A DNA stretch of 64,000 nucleotides from Solirubrobacterales bacterium 67-14 (GTDB lineage: Bacteria > Actinomycetota > Thermoleophilia > Solirubrobacterales > 70-9): contig MKST01000011.1 of assembly GCA_001897355.1 (NCBI GenBank), forward strand, positions 629,960 through 693,959, read 5' to 3'. The position numbers and the translations under genes are program-made. Under the pieces are notes generated by a model. The model was not told the DNA's origin, did no database searches, and saw nothing but the letters and a program-made list of their open reading frames with translations. Below, one piece after another: positions 57,478 to 64,000 of this stretch; positions within the stretch are counted from its first letter, which is position 1, and every line of letters starts with the position of its first letter.

Positions 57478-58050
57478 GTGGACGAACTCGAAGACGACGG
57501 CATCGTGCGCTGCGGCTGGGCCGACGGCAGCGCGATGATGCGGGAGTACCACGACCAGGAATGGGGATTGCCGGTCGACGGCGAGCAGGCGATGTTCGAG
57601 CGACTCTCGCTCGAGGCCTTCCAGGCCGGGCTGAGCTGGGCGACCACCCTGCGCAAGCGACCGGCCTTCCGCGAGGCCTTTCGCGATTTCGACCTCGATT
57701 ACTGCGCCGGCCTCGGCGACCGTGAGATCGAGGAGTTGATGGGCAACGAAGGGATCATCCGGGCCCGGGCCAAGATCGAGGCCACCCGCAACAACGCCGC
57801 CGCGGCGATCGAGCTAAGGAGCGACGGCGGACTGGTCACGCTGATCGAATCGTTCGCCCCGGCCGACTCGCCGGAGCCGGCGACTCACGCCGAGGTGCCG
57901 ACCAGCTCGGACGAATCGGTGGCCCTGGCGAAGGAGCTGCGTGCCCGGGGATTCAAGTTCGTCGGCCCGACCAACATGTACGCGCTGATGGAGGCGGTCG
58001 GCCTGGTCAACACTCACCTGGTCACCTGCTTCCGCCGAAGCCCGGCCTGA
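57478..58050 (+). CDS. tag: DNA-3-methyladenine glycosylase I
   Basis: 190 aa from GTG 57478. RCGWADGSAMMREYHDQEWGLPV, LSLEAFQAGLSWATTLRKRPAFREAF, GIIRARAKIEATRNNA and GFKFVGPTNMYALMEAVGLVNTHLVTCF are the complete Tag signature with the zinc-binding Cys and His residues. It removes 3-methyladenine from DNA. The TGA stop and the TCA complement of the next gene's stop adjoin at 58050/58051 in the palindrome GGCCTGATCAGGCC. Confidence 0.93.
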   Translation: MDELEDDGIVRCGWADGSAMMREYHDQEWGLPVDGEQAMFERLSLEAFQAGLSWATTLRKRPAFREAFRDFDLDYCAGLGDREIEELMGNEGIIRARAKIEATRNNAAAAIELRSDGGLVTLIESFAPADSPEPATHAEVPTSSDESVALAKELRARGFKFVGPTNMYALMEAVGLVNTHLVTCFRRSPA

Positions 58051-59085
58051 TCAGGCCTGCGCGGGCCGCTTCGGGGCGGCCGGGCGCCAACGCGGTGAGA
58101 CCTCGCCGACCTTGTCGGGCGGAACGAGTTGACGGGCCGAGTGCTTCTGCAGCAGGTACATCAGCAGGATCACGGCGATCGAGACGAGGCTGGTCACCCG
58201 CGCGACCGACCCGTCGACGTGATGGCTGAGCACGATCACGTCATTGGTGCTGTGGGCGGCCATGGCGAGGATCCACGCGCCGATCGCTACCCCGGTGAAG
58301 ATCGACTTGCCGCGCCACGCCGCCTGCCAGGCGACCGCCGCGACGAACCCGGTCAGGAGCGGGTGCATAATCTCGAACAGCGGCCGTATCGGCTGGTACT
58401 CCTTCGGTTGGATCGCGTACTCGGTCCCTTCCATCACCCCGACCGTCGCGGCCGAGATCAGGACCAGCAGGTAGCCCTCCCGCGGAATGCGGAACCTGAG
58501 CTTGATCCAGAGGATCACCGGAACCAGCAGCTTGCCGGTTTCCTCCGCCGGCCCGGCCAAGGCTGCCCAGCCGGGATCGTCCTTGATGCTGTCGCCGAAG
58601 ACCTTCGGCACGAAGACCTCGACCGCGTAGGCGAGGGCAAAGGCGATCACTCCCGACGCGATCCCCCACTTGAGGATCTCCTTGCGGGTGTCGGGAGAGA
58701 TCCGGTCGAAGCCGACCCGGGCGCCGATGAAGCGGAGAAAGGCGACCATGGTCAGGAAGGTGGCGATCGCGGCCAGCGGCACCCCGAGGATCTGGATCCC
58801 GTGGACGACGTCGGCCTTGCGGTCATCGGCCCAGAAGGCCGCCGCTCCGCCGATGGTGATCAGCATGGCCAGGAAGACCTTCCAGCCGCCGTTCCTCAGG
58901 AAGCGGAAGACGTGCTTCTTGTAGCCGGGCAGGGTCGCGCCCTCCGGCGCGGCGCCCACCTCGTCGGTCCAGACTTCTCCGTCCCAGCCCCGCTCGACGA
59001 CCAGTTTCCCGTGGTGGTCGGGAACCGGATATCGGCCAGGCCCCGGCAGCGACACCGAATCCTCCGCAAGGTCGTGCTCGCTCAT
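58051..59085 (-). CDS. PrsW-family intramembrane metalloprotease-like protein
   Basis: 344 aa. N-terminal 30-60 resembles a DUF2510-type module (GRYPVPDHHGKLVVERGWDGEVWTDE). Eight or so membrane segments follow. The PrsW motifs are present: GPAEETGKLLVP (EExxK), GVMEGTEYAI, MHPLLTGFVAAV and AAHSTNDV, giving the Glu and His residues expected of the catalytic centre. Family role: site-1 cleavage of membrane-bound factors, for example anti-sigma factors. No anti-sigma factor gene is adjacent. Confidence 0.85.
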   Translation of the reverse strand: MSEHDLAEDSVSLPGPGRYPVPDHHGKLVVERGWDGEVWTDEVGAAPEGATLPGYKKHVFRFLRNGGWKVFLAMLITIGGAAAFWADDRKADVVHGIQILGVPLAAIATFLTMVAFLRFIGARVGFDRISPDTRKEILKWGIASGVIAFALAYAVEVFVPKVFGDSIKDDPGWAALAGPAEETGKLLVPVILWIKLRFRIPREGYLLVLISAATVGVMEGTEYAIQPKEYQPIRPLFEIMHPLLTGFVAAVAWQAAWRGKSIFTGVAIGAWILAMAAHSTNDVIVLSHHVDGSVARVTSLVSIAVILLMYLLQKHSARQLVPPDKVGEVSPRWRPAAPKRPAQA

Positions 59086-59115
59086 CGGCGAGCAGATACC
59101 CGTCCCGCGGATAGC

Positions 59116-59994
59116 TCAATCAGTAGAAGTCTTGCCGACGGGCTTCCAGCCCGGTCCCTTGAAGGCGTAGCCGAAGCGGTCGCGCCAGCTGTCAGCGGCC
59201 CGGATGTCGCGCCAGATGTTCATGTACTCGCCGTACGCGACCTTGACCGGGTGGAAGGTCTCGATGTTCTTGGTCAGCCCGTAGCGGACCCGTTCCTCCT
59301 CCGGCTCGAAGGTGCCGAACATGCGGTCCCAGATGATCAGGATGCCGGCGTAGTTCTTGTCCAGGTACTGCTCCTGCGAGCCGTGGTGGACCCGGTGGTG
59401 GCTGGGCGTGTTGAAGATGAACTCGATCGGCCGCGGCAGCTTGCGGACCGCCTCGGTGTGGAGCAGGAACTGGTAGAGCAGGCTCCAGGAGAAGGCGAGG
59501 TAGATCATCCACGGCTCGAACAGCAGCGCGCCCGGCATCCAGAAGAAGATCGAGCTGAAGGGCGACCAGTCCTGGCGGAGCGCGGTCGAGAAGTTGTAGT
59601 GCTCGGATGAGTGGTGGACCACATGCATCGCCCAGAAGAGGCGGATGCGGTGGTGGCTGCGGTGGAAGCAGTAGTAGGCGAGGTCGTCGACGAAGAAGAG
59701 CAGGACCCAGGTCCACCAGTCCGAGGGCGAGAGCTGGATCGGGCTGATCGAGTAGATCGCCGCGTAGATGACCAGCACGACCAGCTTCCAGGCGCCGGCG
59801 ATGAAGAGGTGGCCGAGGCCCATGCTGAGGCTGGTCGCCGTGTCCTTCGCCTCGAAGCCGATCGGGGCCTCCGCGGCGTGCTCGTCCGGGCCGCGACCGT
59901 GGTCGTGGTCATGCGCGGCGTGGCGCAGGGTGAGGTATTCCAGCCCCATCGCCAGGAAGAAAAACGGGATCGCATAGAGGATCAGGTCGCCCAT
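59116..59994 (-). CDS. Sterol desaturase/fatty acid hydroxylase family protein
   Basis: 292 aa with four hydrophobic segments. The di-iron histidine boxes are FHRSHHRIR, HVVHHSSEHYN and SHHRVHHGSQ, with additional His upstream, as in the FA_hydroxylase superfamily. An extra His-rich segment (HAAHDHDHGRGPDEH) near the N-terminus might bind metal. It modifies a lipid or sterol-like substrate in the membrane. Its promoter contains a FadR-consensus site just upstream of the start, and a FadR/GntR regulator gene follows 45 nt further. Confidence 0.88.
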   Translation of the reverse strand: MGDLILYAIPFFFLAMGLEYLTLRHAAHDHDHGRGPDEHAAEAPIGFEAKDTATSLSMGLGHLFIAGAWKLVVLVIYAAIYSISPIQLSPSDWWTWVLLFFVDDLAYYCFHRSHHRIRLFWAMHVVHHSSEHYNFSTALRQDWSPFSSIFFWMPGALLFEPWMIYLAFSWSLLYQFLLHTEAVRKLPRPIEFIFNTPSHHRVHHGSQEQYLDKNYAGILIIWDRMFGTFEPEEERVRYGLTKNIETFHPVKVAYGEYMNIWRDIRAADSWRDRFGYAFKGPGWKPVGKTSTD

Positions 59995-59999
59995 CGCTC

Positions 60000-60033
60000 A
60001 ACTGGTTATACCAGTTCCGCGCGAAACTCGCAA
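60000..60033 (-). promoter_or_regulatory. Desaturase promoter with FadR-type operator
   Basis: On the minus strand: -35 TTGCGA (60028-60033), 17-bp spacer, -10 TATAAC (60005-60010). The palindrome AACTGGT-TAT-ACCAGTT (60000-60016) covers the -10 and contains TGGTTATACCA, an exact match to the FadR-subfamily consensus TNGTNNNACNA. It is five nt upstream of the desaturase ATG. Confidence 0.75.
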
Positions 60034-60039
60034 GAAGTT

Positions 60040-60726
60040 TCAGGCGGCGCGTTCGATGTCCGCGCGGAGCATCTGGCCCGCCACTTCCGCCGCCGCATCA
60101 GGGTCACCGGCGGCGATCGCCCGGCCCAGCCGGACGATGATCTCCGCATCCCTGGCCCGTACCCGCTCGGCGACGTCGCCAAAGCTGGTCATCGCCGCCA
60201 GCAACGAGTTCAGGGAGAGGCGGTAGGCGATGTTGCCCGATCCGTCGACGATCGCCAGCCAGAACTCGGCGAAGGCCTGATCGAGCGCCTCGTGCTCCCC
60301 GGTACCGACCAGGCCGGCCGCCCTGTCCCCCAGCCCCTCGATCCCCCGACGCGCGTCTTCGTCCGCGCGGCCGGCGCACAGCCGCGCCGCATCGACCCCG
60401 ATCGAGGCCCGCATCTCCAGCACCGAGCGGACGATCTCGGCCGGCGGGTCGAGCGCGTCGCCGCCGAGGTCGAGCATCACCTCGAGCCCACCGGAATCGC
60501 GCCAGTCGAGGACCCGGGTCGCGCCGCCATGGGTGATCCGGATCAGGCCGGCCTGTTGAAGCCCTTTCAGAGCCTCGCGGACGGCGTGGCGGTTGACCCC
60601 GAACTCCTCGGCCAGCACCCGTTCGGAGGGGATCCGGTCGCCCGGCTCAAGCTCTCCTTCGAGGATCTGCCGTCGCAGCGAATCATGGACTCGTCGCGAA
60701 ACGGTGCCTGTTCCATTGCCGCTCAT
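60040..60726 (-). CDS. FadR-subfamily GntR transcriptional regulator
   Basis: 228 aa from ATG 60726. HTH: RRVHDSLRRQILEGELEPGDRIPSERVLAEEFGVNRHAVREALKGLQQAGLIRITHGGATRV. The C-terminal FCD domain is helical with EMRASIGVDAARLCAGRA and late His-poor sites, so ligand class is unclear; acyl-CoA or a carboxylate are typical. It probably represses the downstream desaturase through the site at 60000 and itself through 60732-60742. Confidence 0.9.
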   Translation of the reverse strand: MSGNGTGTVSRRVHDSLRRQILEGELEPGDRIPSERVLAEEFGVNRHAVREALKGLQQAGLIRITHGGATRVLDWRDSGGLEVMLDLGGDALDPPAEIVRSVLEMRASIGVDAARLCAGRADEDARRGIEGLGDRAAGLVGTGEHEALDQAFAEFWLAIVDGSGNIAYRLSLNSLLAAMTSFGDVAERVRARDAEIIVRLGRAIAAGDPDAAAEVAGQMLRADIERAA

Positions 60727-60731
60727 CAGGG

Positions 60732-60742
60732 AGGTTTTACCA
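60732..60742. promoter_or_regulatory. Near-consensus FadR-type half-palindrome upstream of the regulator
   Basis: On the minus strand TGGTAAAACCT matches TNGTNNNACNA at all but the last base. It lies 5 nt upstream of the regulator start and 19 nt upstream of the divergent hydrolase start, a fit for autoregulation and possibly shared control. Confidence 0.45.
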
Positions 60743-60761
60743 ATACTGGAATAGTTCGGGC

Positions 60762-61562
60762 ATGGCATCCGAGTTCACGCCCCTCCATCGCGGGGGCTCC
60801 GGCCCTCCCCTGGTCCTGATCCACGGGTTCACCGACACCTGGCGAACCTGGGAACTGGTCATTCCGCGACTGGAAGAGGAGTTCGAGGTGCTGGCGATCA
60901 CCATGCCGGGCCACGCCGGTGGCCCTCCGATCCCGGGCGAGGTCACGACCGCCAGCCTGCCCGACGGTGTCGCCGCGGCGATGGACGAGGCGGGCATCGA
61001 GAAAGCCCACCTGGCCGGCAACTCGCTGGGCGGGTTCGTCGCGCTGCAGCTGGCTTCCCGCGACCGGGCGCTCTCGGTCACCGGCCTCGCGCCGGCCGGC
61101 GGCTGGTCGGCCGAATTCCAGGATCATTTCGCGCTCGACTACTTCATCACCCAGCAGGACCTGGTCGGGAAGGCCGCACCCTACGCCGACCAGATCGCCT
61201 CGACGCCCGAGGGACGCCGGCAGGCGACCAGGTTCATCGTCGAGGACGCAAGCCTGATCACGCCCGCGATGGTCGTCCACCAACTGATCGGCGCCGCGAA
61301 CTGCGACGCGGCGTTGCCGATGGTCGCGACCGCGCGCCGCGAAGGATTCGAGCTCGACTCCGACCGGATCGATTGTCCGGTCCGGTTCGTCTGGGGCACC
61401 GCTGACAAGCTGCTGCGCTGGCCCGAGACCGCGGTCCGCTTTCGCGAGGAGTGGTGCCCCCAGGCCGAGTTCGTCGAGCTCGAAGGGGTCGGCCACTGCC
61501 CGCAGCTCGAGGCGCCGCTCGAGGTCAGCGAGCTGATCGCCGGCACGGCCCGACTGGCCTGA
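60762..61562 (+). CDS. Alpha/beta hydrolase (Ser nucleophile), paralogue of the 46541 gene
   Basis: 266 aa. HGFTDTWRTWELVIPRLE, Ser88 in GNSLGGFVAL, Asp in WGTADKLL and His in GVGHCPQLEAPLE give a full triad. Close paralogue of the 264-aa protein at 46541 across the whole length. Divergent from the FadR-type gene with 35 nt between starts, so it may share that control. Substrate unknown. Confidence 0.85.
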   Translation: MASEFTPLHRGGSGPPLVLIHGFTDTWRTWELVIPRLEEEFEVLAITMPGHAGGPPIPGEVTTASLPDGVAAAMDEAGIEKAHLAGNSLGGFVALQLASRDRALSVTGLAPAGGWSAEFQDHFALDYFITQQDLVGKAAPYADQIASTPEGRRQATRFIVEDASLITPAMVVHQLIGAANCDAALPMVATARREGFELDSDRIDCPVRFVWGTADKLLRWPETAVRFREEWCPQAEFVELEGVGHCPQLEAPLEVSELIAGTARLA

Positions 61563-61584
61563 GCGACCGGTGCCGGACCAGGGT

Positions 61585-62265
61585 TCAGGGCCGGCGGCCG
61601 GCGAAGACGGCGAAGCCGTGGTCCTTCAGCAGGCAGTCGACGTCGGTGAAGCCGATCTCGCCCAGCCACCCGAGCTGGACCGAGAGCGGGGTCAGGTGGT
61701 CGTGGTCCATGCGCTCGACCGTGTCGGCCCACTCGGCGTCGGTCAGCCCCTTCTCGTAGGCCTGGCGGCGATGCCACTCGGCGTAGTGGTCGTGTAAGGC
61801 CGGGGTCTCGCCGAGCACGTGCTCGGCATTGACGAAGATGCCGCCCGGCCGGAGTTCGCGGAAGACCGCCTCGTAAACGGACCGTTTGCCGGGATCGGTC
61901 ATGTGGTGGATGGCGAGGGCCGAGATCACCGCATCCCAAGGCCCGGCGGGGATGCCCTCATACATGTCGCCGGCCACCGTCTCGGCCCGGTCGCCCAGGA
62001 TCTCCCCCGCCTGTTCGAGCATGCTGGGTGAGAAGTCGAAGAGCGTGAAGCGGGCCTCCGGAAACGCCTCGGCGACCACGGTGGAGAGCATGCCGGTGCC
62101 GGCCCCGAGGTCGAGGATGCGGAGCGGCTTCCGGTCGGCCACCTGGGCCAAGCCGACCGCTTCGGGGACGAGGCCGTAGAAGCGGTCGATCTGGGGGACC
62201 AGTTTTTCGCGCGGACCGAGGTAGGTCGCCGCCTGCTTTTCGAAGACCGAAGTCGCCTTGCCCAT
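61585..62265 (-). CDS. Class I SAM-dependent methyltransferase
   Basis: 226 aa. SAM site ILDLGAGTGMLSTVVAEAFPEARFTLFDFS, then ETVAGDMYEG, DAVISALAIHHM and LRPGGIFVNAEHVLG in the usual order for a small class I enzyme. The C-terminal ...LDVQLGWLGEIGFTDVDCLLKDHGFAVFAGRRP is typical of UbiE/COQ5-like or TylF-like methyltransferases of unknown substrate. Cytoplasmic. It follows the PIMT-like gene on the same strand with 37 nt between. Confidence 0.85.
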   Translation of the reverse strand: MGKATSVFEKQAATYLGPREKLVPQIDRFYGLVPEAVGLAQVADRKPLRILDLGAGTGMLSTVVAEAFPEARFTLFDFSPSMLEQAGEILGDRAETVAGDMYEGIPAGPWDAVISALAIHHMTDPGKRSVYEAVFRELRPGGIFVNAEHVLGETPALHDHYAEWHRRQAYEKGLTDAEWADTVERMDHDHLTPLSVQLGWLGEIGFTDVDCLLKDHGFAVFAGRRP

Positions 62266-62302
62266 CTGCTGATCCTAGAACCGCCGGGCACCCGGCGCCC
62301 AC

Positions 62303-62932
62303 TCAACGGGGTTCGTCGCCGTCTTCCACCAGCGGCACGAAGGCGACCGGCACGACCTTTTCCCGGGAGAGCGACCCGCCCTGACGGCGCCAAAGCTCCA
62401 GCCACTGGCGCCAGCGGCCGACCGGCACGACCATGCGGCCGCCCTCCGCCAGCTGCTCCTGCAGCGCCGTCGGCACCCGGCCCTTCACGGCGGCGGCCAC
62501 GTTGATCACGTCATACGGGGCTTCTTCGGGCCAGCCGCGCGAGCCGTCGCCACAGACCATTTCCACGTTCGCCGCCCCGGCCGCGGCCAGCGATCGCCGC
62601 GCCGCCTCGACCAGTTCGGGCTGCCGCTCGATCGAAATCACCCGCTTGGCCAGTCGGCCCAGGATCGCGGCGTGATAGCCAGAGCCCCCGCCCACGTCCA
62701 GCGCCAGGTCACCCGGTTCGGGCCGCAGCAGTTCACACATGCTGGCCACCACCAGCGGCTGGGAGATGGTCTGGCCGCAGCCGATCGGGAGCGGACGGTT
62801 TTCCCAGGCGAAGGGCCGCTGGCTCTCCGGCACGAACAGTTCGCGCGGCACCTCGGCGATCGCGTCGAGCACGCGCCGGTCGGCGACCTCGACCGAGAGA
62901 ACCCTGATCAGCTCATCTCGCTCCATGTCCAA
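62303..62932 (-). CDS. Protein-L-isoaspartate O-methyltransferase family protein
   Basis: 209 aa. ENRPLPIGCGQTISQPLVVASMCELLRPEPGDLALDVGGGSGYHAAILGRLAKRV is the PIMT hallmark block; the SAM motif carries DVGGGSGY where DVGTGSGY is more usual. The middle YDVINVAAAVKGRVPTALQEQLAEGGRMVVPVG is also typical. Such enzymes repair isoaspartyl residues. The C-terminus is acidic. It is followed by the small methyltransferase and preceded by a strong hairpin. Confidence 0.85.
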   Translation of the reverse strand: MDMERDELIRVLSVEVADRRVLDAIAEVPRELFVPESQRPFAWENRPLPIGCGQTISQPLVVASMCELLRPEPGDLALDVGGGSGYHAAILGRLAKRVISIERQPELVEAARRSLAAAGAANVEMVCGDGSRGWPEEAPYDVINVAAAVKGRVPTALQEQLAEGGRMVVPVGRWRQWLELWRRQGGSLSREKVVPVAFVPLVEDGDEPR

Positions 62933-62955
62933 TCGCTACCCGGACGGAGCGGCGG

Positions 62956-62998
62956 ATATCGCCCGGGCCCGCGATCGGTCGCGGGCCCGGGCGATCCG
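62956..62998. terminator. Strong GC hairpin between the acylase and the PIMT gene
   Basis: Seventeen-bp perfect arms at 62958-62974 and 62979-62995 (ATCGCCCGGGCCCGCGA with its complement) around TCGG, extended by CGGAT/ATCCG after a 2-nt bulge. It lies just beyond the acylase stop on the minus strand. No T run follows, so rho-independent termination is inferred from stability and position. Confidence 0.65.
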
Positions 62999-62999
62999 T

Positions 63000-64000
63000 T
63001 CAGAACCCCCGGCGCTCGGCCCTGGCGCCACCACCGAACCGCTTCACCTTCAGGCCAGGCGAGCGCCTCTGCTGCTTCGGGCAGAACCGGTCGGTGACCC
63101 AGCCCTTCTTCGAGAAGAGCTTGGTCTGGTCGGCGTAGTGCTTCGACTTCGGGTTCTCCGACTGCGAGTAGGTGAGGATCATGCTCGCCTGCGGGCACTT
63201 CGCCCCGGTCAGGTGCACCGCCTGGATGAAGCTCGAGCCGTCGCTCACCTCGGTGATCCCCTTGCCCGGAACCCACGGGCCCCAGATCGTGTTGAACGAG
63301 CCGTACGGCTCGTAGTCACCGCCGTGGAGCGGGATCTTCACCCCGGCCCGGGTCACCGTCTGGTAGTTGCGACGGGTCGCGTCGAACGGGATCCCCTGGC
63401 TGGAGAACTCGCTCACCGTGTCGGCGAAGGAGATCGGCAGCGCCGGGTTCAGCGTGTTCAGCCCGTTCGGGGTGCCGATCGGGTCCGAGACCTGGAACGC
63501 GTTCGCGTACACCGGGACGGTGCTGCTGCTGAACAGGCGGCCGATGAAGCGCTGGAAGAAGAGGCCGCCCTTCGAGTCCAGGTTGTTGCGGCCGTCCCAG
63601 CCCTTGAGCGCGTTGCAGGCTCCCGAGGCGTCCACCGAACCGCTGGTTCCGAGCATGGTCGGGTTGGCGGCGCAGTAGTCGATCACCGGCTTGAGCAGGA
63701 GCTCGGCGCTCTCGACCCGGTCGTTGAACTCCATCTTCTTGAGCGAGGCGAGCGTGAACTTGCCGCCGCCGGCGAGCTGCTCGTTGACCATCTTGTGGCC
63801 GAGACGGGTGCGCTCGGTCTGGGCGATGTCCTCGTCGCCGATGATCTTGCCGAAGCCATCCAGCGTCTTGTGGACGTTGGCGAACCAGTACGAGTCATTC
63901 GAGTTCTCGACGTAGTCGGAGCGCATCTCGTACGGCATGTCCTTGGCCGGGAGGATGCCCGGCCCCGCCGCCCCGGGAACCTTCTTGCTCATGTCGCAGC
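63000..64000 (-). CDS. Penicillin acylase family protein, N-terminal part beyond window
   Basis: At least 333 codons with the frame open to the window edge (the ATG at 63992 is internal). The visible part is the C-terminal portion of the beta subunit of an Ntn-type penicillin/acyl-homoserine lactone acylase: MPYEMRSDYVENSNDSYWFAN, a linker, and the terminal SENPKSKHYADQTKLFSKKGWV that lines the conserved product-side pocket. The catalytic N-terminal Ser of the beta chain and the signal peptide must lie upstream of the window. Family role: cleaving amide bonds of acyl side chains outside the cytoplasm. The hairpin at 62956 follows its stop. Confidence 0.8.
   Translation of the reverse strand, partial: CDMSKKVPGAAGPGILPAKDMPYEMRSDYVENSNDSYWFANVHKTLDGFGKIIGDEDIAQTERTRLGHKMVNEQLAGGGKFTLASLKKMEFNDRVESAELLLKPVIDYCAANPTMLGTSGSVDASGACNALKGWDGRNNLDSKGGLFFQRFIGRLFSSSTVPVYANAFQVSDPIGTPNGLNTLNPALPISFADTVSEFSSQGIPFDATRRNYQTVTRAGVKIPLHGGDYEPYGSFNTIWGPWVPGKGITEVSDGSSFIQAVHLTGAKCPQASMILTYSQSENPKSKHYADQTKLFSKKGWVTDRFCPKQQRRSPGLKVKRFGGGARAERRGF

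Noticed and set aside
1-64000. tRNA, rRNA, CRISPR, insertion sequence or prophage
   Set aside because: Read through on both strands; no cloverleaf, array of spaced repeats, transposase or phage gene was recognised. A tRNA scan was not possible here.

Overview
The window reads as a chromosomal stretch of a high-GC actinobacterium. The actinobacterial nucleoid protein mIHF, several start codons placed 6-9 nt behind a -10 box (leaderless transcripts), a PucR-type regulator, an Mce-type YrbE pair and many GTG/TTG starts all fit. The overall protein style resembles Thermoleophilia/Solirubrobacterales, but that placement is an inference. I see no rRNA, tRNA, CRISPR array, insertion sequence or prophage gene. 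The first gene (uracil-DNA glycosylase-like) and the last (penicillin acylase family) run off the window.

Layout. 1-5.5 kb: a glycosylase-like fragment, an unknown protein, then on the minus strand a secreted SNase-type nuclease coupled to a Tat-exported PhoX-like protein, an Rrf2 regulator and a TauE/SafE exporter. 5.7-8.3 kb: a three-gene ThiXYZ/SsuABC-like importer. 8.3-15.6 kb: AlkA-like glycosylase, a small protein, a GNAT-like protein, a three-gene ABC-2 drug-type exporter divergent from its MarR regulator, and an alpha-oxoamine synthase. 15.7-21 kb: a complete branched-chain amino acid importer (livK-H-M-G-F order on the minus strand). 21.3-28.2 kb: mIHF, then convergent to it a six-gene overlapping operon of two YrbE/MlaE permeases, their ATPase, an MMPL/RND protein, a redoxin-like protein and a membrane protein. 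28.3-36.6 kb: a lipoprotein, two tandem PQQ-type sugar dehydrogenases, an aldehyde dehydrogenase, a TolQ/DUF2149 pair, a secreted protein, a FhuF-like Fe-S protein and a DUF1697 protein. 36.6-44.4 kb: cobalamin-dependent methionine synthase, a 1093-aa secreted FG-GAP/choice-of-anchor protein, a thioesterase and an orphan copy of the secreted protein's basic C-terminal module. 44.4-52.4 kb: hydrolases and redox genes with local regulators (TetR, XRE-cupin, ArsR with SRPBCC and DUF899). 52.5-64 kb: a large secreted lipase-like protein divergent from a PucR regulator, an M14 peptidase, Tag glycosylase, PrsW-like protease, sterol-desaturase-type hydroxylase with a FadR-type regulator, an alpha/beta hydrolase, two methyltransferases and the acylase fragment.

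How it fits together. Most operons are translationally coupled by 1-4 nt overlaps. Several regulator genes carry clear inverted-repeat operators at their own start (ArsR, TetR, MarR), and a FadR-consensus site sits in the promoter of the desaturase next to the FadR-type gene.

Most unusual signal. A family of about 90-100 bp noncoding elements occurs four times (9699-9788, 21682-21780, 21800-21899, 33057-33152). Each has two consecutive hairpins joined by AACCCG and is usually introduced by TTAACTGCA. The stem sequences differ between copies while pairing is kept, which points to a selected RNA or DNA structure. I cannot assign it to a known family. A second candidate is a structured leader of mIHF in which a CCTCCC segment is complementary to the ribosome binding site.
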